The position numbers were made by a program, and so were the translations under genes. A DNA stretch of 64,000 bases, from assembly GCA_029747015.1 (NCBI GenBank), contig JAKOGI010001341.1:74501-138500 (forward strand), written 5' to 3'. Positions 56,976-64,000 of the stretch are shown one piece after another. Each line of letters opens with the position of its first letter. The stretch's first letter is position 1. The notes beneath the pieces were generated by a model. It saw only the letters and a program-made list of their open reading frames with translations, was not told the DNA's origin and did no database searches. The DNA comes from Carnegiea gigantea. Lineage: Eukaryota > Streptophyta > Magnoliopsida > Caryophyllales > Cactaceae.

Positions 56976-57783
56976 CTAAAACCACAATTTAGAAAACAGA
57001 AGGTAAGAGATAATAACCAAAATTACACCAAAGATAATAAGAATCCTCTTAACCTTATCAAATGTGATAGAAAAATCATAGAAAGAATTAAAGAATGCAG
57101 TCCACATGACTTTCCTAGTTAGGTCTCCTGGGCATACACAATAAGGACTAATAAAGGGATAATCCCCTCTAAAGTAACCTAGGGACACATAATTATGAAC
57201 ACTCCCACCAAATAGCCCAAATCAACATTAGCATCAAAAATCATATGATTATCAATGGGCGTGTCAATATAATACTCGAAAGAAAGAGAGGGTAATGAAC
57301 AAGAGGGGAAATATGGGAATGATCAAGAGGATTAGGGAGAACAATATTATCAATACCAAGGCTGGGAGACTCCTCGTGCATAAACACATCACATGACCCC
57401 TCCAAAGGCGTCTCAGCTAGATCATGCACCTTATCAAAAATATCCTCTGACTCAAAGCATGCATCAACAACGCGAAACCAAGCAAGAACCCCATAAGGTT
57501 CACTTACCTTGAGCCCCGTGCAGTGAGCTAAAGGGAAGGATGAATTAAGTAAGGTCAAAACAACAGTAATACTGTCCATAGGTGATGCAAAGTCAGGTTG
57601 AGCATAGCATGCATAATAAGGACACGAATTTATATCATAGTTAGAAGAACTACACAAGTCACACCAAAAAGGGGCATAATACGATCTAGCATAGAACGCA
57701 CACGCATCAGAAAATGAATACCAAGACATGTAACTATTCGCCTCAAACTCAAATGAATCCCAAGTAATCAATGCTTTTTCCAT
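56976..57783 (-). pseudogene. Element F unknown protein, one frameshift
   Basis: The minus-strand ATG at 57781-57783, 290 bp after the primer site, opens 180 codons (57241-57783). The N-terminal part is rich in Tyr, Ser and Cys with a cluster FWCDLCSSSNYDINSCPYYA that could bind metal. An acidic middle part follows (DACFESEDIFDKVHDLAETP). A frameshift near 57255 leads into 56976-57188, which reads PYCVCPGDLTRKVMWTAFFN and closes with a hydrophobic segment, ILIIFGVILVIISYLLF, able to span a membrane. I think similar hypothetical proteins occur in other plant LARDs but cannot check. It has no known catalytic motif; its function is unknown. Confidence 0.62.
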
Positions 57784-58072
57784 GAAAACCCCAATATCCT
57801 AAAAGAGCTCGGATTTCACTACTCACACCCTTATCAACAATGTGTAAAATTTCTCATTTACCCACATAATAACCACTTTGAGCAAGAAAAGTATGCAAAT
57901 GCTTAAAATACCTCTAAAATAATTCACGCTTGAATTGGGGAAAGTGGAAAATTGCCATTGTTATTTTTCAAAAAAAATTTTATCTTTTTTTAGCTTTCAG
58001 TTTTTTGGTTTTTTAAAGAAAAACAAAATGCTTAGCCAAACCTATCCAGAAAAACCCAATATTCGACACTAC

Positions 58073-58090
58073 TCTCCGACAATGGCGCCA
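58073..58090 (-). promoter_or_regulatory. Element F primer-binding site (tRNA-Asp)
   Basis: The minus strand reads TGGCGCCATTGTCGGAGA. The complement of plant tRNA-Asp(GTC) is TGGCGCCGTTGCCGGGGA, so 15 of 18 bases agree and the three changes are transitions. It lies six bases inside the 5' LTR. Confidence 0.85.
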
Positions 58091-58096
58091 AAAACA

Positions 58097-58249
58097 TGAT
58101 AGAGCTGCAAGTGCACGGTAGCGTCGTAGTAAATCAAGGTCATCTACCACAAGGACTAGGTTGATCTATTAGGCGTTATCCACTTGAGATAGGCTAAGCA
58201 AATCAAAATTCGAGGTTTGAAAGTAAACTAATCTACTATCTAATCTAAT
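58097..58249 (-). repeat. Element F 5' LTR remnant, cut by element G
   Basis: It matches 53719-53870 from TGATAGAGCTGCAAG onward and stops at ctaat, where element G begins. The rest of this LTR is expected beyond the far end of G, outside the window. Confidence 0.85.
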
Positions 58250-59839
58250 TGTTGAATTCCAAGAGTATATAACCACAAGAGGGGGGGTGAATTGTGGTGT
58301 CTGATTTTTGCGTTGTAAATAACAAACACCCTCACAGAGGTTATTCTCAGATGACAAACACCTTAGTGACTTGTTTGCAGGGGGTGTTCTCAAATATTGC
58401 AAATGCGAAAATCACCAAGATAAATGCGGAAATAAAGCACACACACAATTTTTTACGTGGAAAACACCTCTAGCCCAACTGAGGTGTGAAAAACCACGAC
58501 CTACCTCGTGTAGGATTTAACCACTTTCACTAACGGGCTTCACACGTTACAAATGTAACACACCTTGTTACAACTTGCAACCACGTAACCTTCTTCTCTA
58601 AGAAGGGTTACACCACGTCCAAATCTCACCAGATTGGACACGTCCAAAGTCCACACGACTGAGGACCACTCACTCACTTTTCTGATCCAAGATCAGGGTT
58701 ACAAAACACCTTACGGGGGTGCTTCTGATTAAGCAGATGTAAGGTACAATGAGGTCCTAGTATGCCAATATCTTGAAAGCTCAGTTTAAACACAACTTAT
58801 CTCGGTTTTTCTTTTCTCAAGCGTAACTCGAAAAATTCTTCTCACTAGAAAAACCACTTTTGAAATTTTCCCTTTTTGCGTATGTTATGTTTGTTTCTCG
58901 TCTTTTTTCCACTGTGCAAATGGGAGTGAAATGCTGAGATTTTAAACACAAAATCCAACGGTCAAAAACAAGGAGAGGTGAAAGAATCAGCTAAGTATGG
59001 AAAACGATTTTCAAGCAAGAAATACTCCCCAACGGCTAGTGATAAATTTTTCCCAAAATATAAGGGATTTGTTATCTTAAGAGATAACCCTTATCTTCCC
59101 ATAGCCGTGAAGAAGATTCAAATGACAACCAGAAATCTTCATCTTTTGAAATTTTATCATATCCGAAAATATAGGCAAAGGGAATCTTTTAGTTTTTGGC
59201 AATTCTCCCAAAACCTATTTTCGCAAATCTCCCATAACATTTTCAAGAAATATCCTTTCCAGAAAAATAGCAATCTTAGAATTTAAAGAAAGTATTCTGG
59301 AGATCTTGGCCAACCGAAATGAATTTTCAAAGATAACCGGGTATGGCCACTTCAGTTCAGAAACACCCTAGGCACCCTGTTTGCTGGGTTGTTCGCAACT
59401 GGTGTTCTAAAGCACTTAGCGCAAATACCGATTCAAGAGGTGTTTAAAATGACGTTTTCAATATTGGCATATTAACAAGAGTCTAAATAAATAAAACCTA
59501 TATACCCAAGACTTCTTGTTTTGAACCAGTCATCTTGTCCAAGATTTGTAGAGCTGCTGTGAACACCAAGGCCACCTTGTTTACTGGGGTTGTTTTTTGC
59601 ATTGCTAGAGTTCAGGAACATGCCTTACAATCAACTGTCGAGAGGGTGTTCTTGACTTAATATAGAATCACCAAGTAAAACCTGTTTTGAAGACTTGTTC
59701 TCACATGTAGCAAACCAGTTAATACAATAAAGATCACAAACACCAGTTAGGCTTGTTTGGAGATCGTGTTTGGAGCAACATTACTTGGACAAAGTTTTAC
59801 ACTTGGATTTGTTATCATCAAAACTAAATATACTCAACA
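58250..59839 (-). repeat. Element G 3' LTR
   Basis: 1590 bp with inverted ends TGTTGAAT and ACTCAACA (plus strand). It contains the cacaagagggggggtgaattgt phrase near its outer end that is typical of SIRE-type LTRs. Two imperfect copies of a caccctgtttgctggg..ttgtt motif lie at about 59371 and 59572. The partner LTR is outside the window. Confidence 0.88.
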
Positions 59840-59852
59840 AATTCCCCCTTTT
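59840..59852 (-). promoter_or_regulatory. Element G polypurine tract
   Basis: The minus strand reads aaaagggggaatt directly before the LTR start TGTTGAGT. A second, similar run (aaaagggggaat) lies at about 59976-59987 and may be an auxiliary tract. Confidence 0.85.
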
Positions 59853-60140
59853 GATGATGACAAACCAAGTGACCATATTGACAAAATTAAAAAGCTTAAC
59901 AACGAACGATTAATGCTGATAGGGATCCTCTAGGTGCTAGCTCATAGATCATATGGTCTTATTCGTATGGTCTTATTCCCCCTTTTGGCATCATTAAAAA
60001 GCATAAACATTAGTATGAATGCAAGAAAAGAGATATAGAGCATAAGGTGCAAGAAGCATCATGAAAGAGATATTGCATTAAAAACAGTACAATGCCAAAA
60101 ACGAAGAGGGGAGGAGGAAACAAGAGAACAGCCTAGAGAA
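59853..60140. other. Element G spacer between env-like gene and polypurine tract
   Basis: AT-rich, non-coding, with a second purine run near 59980. Nothing else is seen. Confidence 0.6.
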
Positions 60141-62005
60141 TCAGGGTGCAGGTGGTGGTCTCGTTTGCAGAGGAGGAATGCTGGGGGCAAGAGTGGAGAG
60201 AAGGAGAAGCAATTCCTCATGGCGTTTGGCGGAGAGGGCTTGCTCCTCAGCTAGAGCAGCCTTGACAGCTGAGAGCTCACCCTTAAGGCGAGCATTGTCC
60301 TCAAGAACAGCCTCAAGTTTGAAGGAAGGTTGCCCAGAAACAGGTGGTCGAGGTGGTCGACGACCCTGTTTGAAGACTGATCCTTTGCCAACCTTATAGC
60401 CACACCCGAGCAGAGTGTCAATCCCAATCTCATCAACGACTTGGGCCTCCACTCGCCGTGTGAGCACTATCCCAAGGTACTCAAACACCCTTGTCAGCAG
60501 AAACCCATATCCAAGATCATGGGCCCGGGTGGTGTTCGCAATTCGCCCTATGTGGCGAATCATGATTGCAGGGAGGTTGATTGGTTCCTCCCGATCCAGT
60601 AAGTCCACCAGGCATTGATCGAGGGCATCAGCTGAGTTTCGCCCTTGACCTCGCGGAATTATGTTCTTGATAGTGAACATAAACAATAGTTGGTGCAGGG
60701 AGGTCATTTCACCCTTCTTAACAGAGAGGGGTGTTCTCAGGCCCTGTTTTTGACTGAGGCGTTGGGACACCTCTAGGAGCCTGGCTGTTTCTAGGGCTGT
60801 TTTGTCTTCCCTCATATACACGTCAAAGCCTTGGGAGGGTACTCCCAAAATTTTCCCTAGTGTGGGCGCATCAACTTTAATGCGTTGCCCATTCACAAAA
60901 CTAGTCACCACCCCTTCGGTGACACCGCAGTTGGCGTAAAACTCAGCCAACTCAGGTACAGAACACCCCAGCTGGGTGTTTGCAAACAAGTCGAGCCAGC
61001 CTTGAGCGCGCAACTTGGTCAGGAACACCCCCAGACCCTGTTCCTCGAAAAAGCTTACATTCACTACCTTCCCCCTGACGACATTGCGCTTAAGCAACTG
61101 CGCATGTTTGTCAGACATAGGAGAGGGAGTGAACTGCTTTAGGCGTTTGGGGGCAGGAACAGAGGTGGTGGCTTCTGGTAGGGGGGCTGTTCTGGGCTTT
61201 CGCTTGAGGGGTGTTTTTACAGGAGAGGGCTTCACAGCAGGTTTAGTGGTTGATTTTGGAGGGGCTTGTTCTTCAGAGGACTCGGAGAACACCGGTGTCC
61301 CCTGTTTGAAGGCGGGGTTCTCAGAGTCAGAACTCGAGAACCCTTCGGTAGAAGAGAAGGAAATCTCCTCGATGACAGGAGCAGAGGGTTTGGAGATACG
61401 GGGGGAAGATTGAAAAGCTAGTCTCGCAGATTTGCGACCTTGGAGGATTGTGGAGAAGAGGGAGCTTGAGAGGGCTGAGACCTTGGTTGTGGCCTTGTTC
61501 TTGGCGTTCTGCTACGCCTGGCCACTATTTTCACCCTTTTCCTTTTCTCTCCAGTTTGAGCGACCGGAGTGGGGGTTTCAGCTTCAGGGAGAGAATCCTT
61601 CTCTAAACTCTCCTCTGATGTCTCATTCGACTTCCCTTGGAAATCGACATCTAGATCCTCCACAAACACACCTTCGACAGAGGCAGCCCCTGTTTCTAGC
61701 GCTGTTTCAGGAAACAACCCAGAAGAACAGGGCTTAAAATTAAACCCTTCAGGGGTTTCCAAGATTTGGTCTTGAGACCCCGATAGTGTACCCTCTGACT
61801 CGACGTTAATGGGACAAGCAATTGTCCCTACAAGAAACACCAATTCCCTTCCACATTCGAAGGGAATATCAACCATCCTCATTCCCACTGAGTGTAGGGA
61901 CAAGCTTTTCAGGAATTTGAAAGGCTTGTACAGGATTGGGCGAGGGGGAGCAGGGATTGAGGACGCAAGAACGAGGTCGTTTGATTGAGAGGAGTTGAGA
62001 GCCAT
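60141..62005 (-). pseudogene. Element G env-like gene, one frameshift
   Basis: A gene after pol, in the position of the env-like frame of SIRE elements; its true role is unknown. The ATG at 62003-62005 opens 195 codons (61418-62005), rich in Ser and Pro with a basic KRKRVKIVARRSRTPRTRP tract resembling a nuclear signal. A frameshift near 61425 leads into the next frame, whose long open part (60141-61292) has 383 codons. That part has a globular core (VVRGKVVNVSFFEEQGLGVF ... RIANTTRAHDLGYGFLLTRV) like the plant putative transposon protein family. It ends in a probable coiled coil (LEDNARLKGELSAVKAALAE). I see no signal peptide or clear membrane segment. A ctctctcctctag acceptor-like sequence ends six bases before the ATG, suggesting a spliced message. 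Confidence 0.82.
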
Positions 62006-62274
62006 TGTTGCTAGAGGAGAGAGATTAGGGTTTAAGGCTTTGCAGGTTTCTCAGATTTTGCAGTACTGAGAACAGGGCATATAACAAGAGAAAGAGAGAG
62101 AGAGCACCCAAAATCTTTTAGAAGATTTCTTGGTTTGCAATGGGTGTGAGACTTAAAAGCTTGTGCCTTGGGAAGGAAAAACACATCGAGCAACCAAGGG
62201 GCGTACCTGTTCTCTTCGTTATTCCTGTTCTTTGCCGTCTGATCTTGATTGGACTTAATGGTATTAAGGCGGCT
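62006..62274 (-). promoter_or_regulatory. Element G leader of the env-like gene
   Basis: 269 bp between the pol stop and the env-like ATG. On the minus strand it contains CT-rich runs (ctctctctctttctcttgtt, near 62085-62105) and a strong 3' splice-site-like cctctag at 62011-62017. It may be the intron end or leader of an env-like subgenomic RNA; this is inferred from sequence form only. Confidence 0.45.
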
Positions 62275-63327
62275 TCAGTACATCCCCTTATGCTGCACTG
62301 AGGTACTCTTTCTATCAACTAGGAATCCAGCATAGTCAGCATCAGCATATCCAACAAGATCAAAATTGCAACCTCTAGGATACCATAAGGCTAAATTGGG
62401 TGTATGTTTTAAATATCTTAGTATCCGTTTCACAGCCTTAAGGTGAGTTTCCTTAGGATTAGACTGAAAATGGGCACATAAACCAACACTAAAAACAATA
62501 TCTGGTCTACTAGCGGTTAGGTATAGGAGTGACCCAATCATGCCCCTATAGAGTTTCTCCTCAACTGAGGGACTCCCATCATCCATAACCAACCTGGTTG
62601 AAGGAGAAATAGGAGTGTCTACGGGTTTGGCCAACTCCATCCCAAAACGCTTAAGTAGCTCCTTGATATACTTTTGTTGATGGATCATGGTGCCGTTTGG
62701 AGTTTGCTTGATTTGTAAGCCTAAGAAAAAGTTAAGCTCACCCATCATGCTCATCTCAAACTCACTCCTCATCATATTTGAAAATTCATTACATAAATCA
62801 TGATGAGTTGCACCAAATATAATGTCATCAACATATATTTGGACAATCAATAAATGTTCCCCCTTAGATTTTAGAAACAAGGTATTGTCTACCTTGCCTC
62901 TTCTAAAATCATTTTCAATTAAAAAACTTGACAACCGTTCTTACCAAGCTCTAGGAGCTTGTTTTAGGCCATAAAGAGCTTTGTCAAGTTTGAAAACATG
63001 GTTAGGAAATTCACTGTTTTCAAAACCAGGGGGTTGTTTGACATACACCTCTTCTTTAAGGTATCCATTGAGGAATGCACTTTTCACGTCCATTTGATAT
63101 AGCTTGATTTCCATATGAGCTGCAAAGGCTATTAAGATTCGAATAGCCTCAATTCTAGCAACTGGTGCAAAGGTTTCTTCATAATCGATCCCTTCTTCTT
63201 GATTATACCCTTGAACAACCAGCCGTGCCTTGTTCCTAGTGACTGTTCCTGACTCATCCAGTTTGTTTCGGAACACCCACTTGGTTCCAATGATTGTTCT
63301 CTCTGCAGGTTTAGGTACAGGTGCCAT
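62275..63327 (-). pseudogene. Element G reverse transcriptase and truncated RNase H
   Basis: 62941-63327 covers the RT N-terminal part: [40 protein letters not shown], then [20 protein letters not shown], and it ends [11 protein letters not shown]. An in-frame TAA (62941-62943) replaces the usual Tyr. The same frame continues in 62275-62934 with the catalytic YVDDIIFGAT and FLGLQIKQTPNGTMIHQQKY, then YADADYAGFLVDRKSTS with the first RNase H Asp. Immediately after KSTS the sequence becomes unrelated and stops. The remaining RNase H with its Glu and second Asp is missing, so a deletion joins mid-RNase H to sequence before the env-like gene. Confidence 0.92.
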
Positions 63328-64000
63328 ACTTTGTTTCTTTCAAATTGATGGAGCTCTTCTTGCATTGCTGTGACCCAATCTGAATCTGCAAGAGCTTCAT
63401 TCACACTTTTTGGCTCAATGTTAGAAAGAAAAGCATAGAAAGCACAAAAATTCTTAAGTTTAGATCTAGTTTGTACTCCAGTATTAATATCTGACAAGAT
63501 TTAATCAAGAGGGTGCGAACTATGGTGCTTCCATGGTCTTGGATTAAGTGGATCCACAGACACGTGCTCTGTTCTAACTGAAATGTGTGTAGGATCAAGC
63601 TCAAGAACACCTCTTGATCCTATTTCTGCACCTGTTTGCAAGCTTGTTCCTGAAGAACATGGTTCCGAACAGGGTTCAACGGTGTTACCCCCTGTTTGGT
63701 GTTCACCTTGCCTGCTGTTCTGAGAAACACCCTCAGGAGTTGTTTTCTCCATGATGTTCTTACCTCGTTTATCTTGGAGCAACACTTCTTTTCGAACAAG
63801 ACCTAATTCAAGTGCATCTTCCTGTGCATCATTCTCATTCAACAAGTTAAATTCATTAAAAAGCACATGCACACTTTCCTCAACACACAAGGTCCTTTTG
63901 TTAAAGACTTTGTATGCCTTGCTGTGAGAAGAATAGCCAAGAAATATTGCCTCATCGCTCCCAGGGTCAAACTTTCCTAAGACATCCTTCCCATTATTAT
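63328..64000 (-). pseudogene. Element G integrase C-terminus and linker to RT, partial
   Basis: The frame enters at the right edge with KFDPGSDEAIFLGYSSHSKA and YKVFNKRTLCVEESVHVLFN, the conserved end of copia integrase. A variable linker follows (63501-63890), then SDINTGVQTRSKLKN and VNEALADSDWVTAMQEELHQ leading to RT. An in-frame TAA lies at 63501-63503, and a frameshift near 63320 separates it from RT. The integrase core and upstream parts lie outside the window. Confidence 0.9.

Larger units (their letters stand above)
53719..58249 (-). mobile_element. Element F: LARD-like LTR element interrupted by element G
   Basis: The left LTR (53719-55058) and the first ~150 bp of the right LTR (58097-58249) flank a 3.0-kb internal region on the minus strand. 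The primer site matches the complement of plant tRNA-Asp, and a ctcccccatgctt polypurine tract abuts the left LTR. There is no gag, RT or integrase. One long frame (57241-57783 and 56976-57188) encodes an unassigned protein. Long LTRs plus a non-autonomous interior fit the LARD class. tRNA-Asp priming is used by Athila-type gypsy elements, a possible source of enzymes. The right LTR is cut by the insertion of G. Confidence 0.85.
58250..64000 (-). mobile_element. Element G: SIRE/Maximus-like copia element, partial
   Basis: The 3' part of a minus-strand Ty1/copia element continuing past the right window edge. It comprises the 3' LTR (58250-59839), polypurine tract, env-like gene (60141-62005), truncated RNase H, RT and the integrase C-terminus (62275-64000). 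The long LTR, the env-like frame after pol, and the pol sequence identify the SIRE/Maximus lineage. It lies inside the 5' LTR of F, so it is younger than F. The five bases before it, CTAAT, are the predicted target duplication. Confidence 0.93.

Noticed and set aside
1..64000. CRISPR arrays, operons, riboswitches, bacterial-type promoters
   Set aside because: No spaced short repeats and no prokaryotic gene organisation. The content is that of plant nuclear DNA.

Overview
This window is plant nuclear DNA that consists mostly of retrotransposons. The signs are AT-rich intergenic sequence, LTR elements with TG...CA ends, primer-binding sites complementary to plant initiator-Met and Asp tRNAs, chromovirus-type Ty3/gypsy polyproteins with a C-terminal chromodomain, and a SIRE/Maximus-type Ty1/copia element with an env-like gene. 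There is no bacterial gene organisation. An angiosperm, probably a eudicot, is the best guess; the species cannot be told from the sequence.

Layout, left to right (letters are mine). 1-1801: host intergenic or intronic DNA. 1802-8618: element A, a full-length but decayed minus-strand Ty3/gypsy element with 1.09 kb LTRs and a near-perfect 5-bp target duplication; it sits inside what looks like a host exon. 8619-10076: host DNA with three candidate minus-strand exons. 10077-29163: element B, an LTR-internal-LTR-internal-LTR tandem of a Tekay/Del-like chromovirus (minus strand). 29164-29690: short host spacer with a (CA)16 microsatellite. 29691-40974: element C, a single 11.3-kb relative of B with 2.66-kb LTRs and a perfect CATAA duplication. 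40975-43745: host DNA with further candidate minus-strand exons and a second copy of the window's first ~390 bp. 43746-46260: element D, a short non-autonomous LTR element with an unrecognised charged coding remnant. 46261-49491: host DNA with a possible LINE RNase H fragment, a ~203-bp tandem duplication and an (AAT)n tract. 49492-52836: element E, a plus-strand gag/protease-only gypsy derivative. 53719-58249: element F, a LARD-like element (minus strand, tRNA-Asp-type PBS) with one long unknown ORF. 58250-64000: the 3' two-thirds of element G, a SIRE-like copia element (minus strand), inserted into the 5' LTR of F and running off the window.

How the parts relate. In each autonomous element the order in the sense direction is 5' LTR, PBS, gag, protease, RT, RNase H, integrase (gypsy), polypurine tract, 3' LTR. 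B and C carry an additional reading frame between PBS and gag that is shared by all three internal regions; I could not assign it to a known family, and it is the best candidate here for something undescribed. Nearly all coding regions are broken by stops and frameshifts. Where copies can be compared, many stops differ from a sense codon by one C-to-T or G-to-A transition, as expected of long-methylated DNA. No intact host gene, tRNA, rRNA or CRISPR array was found.
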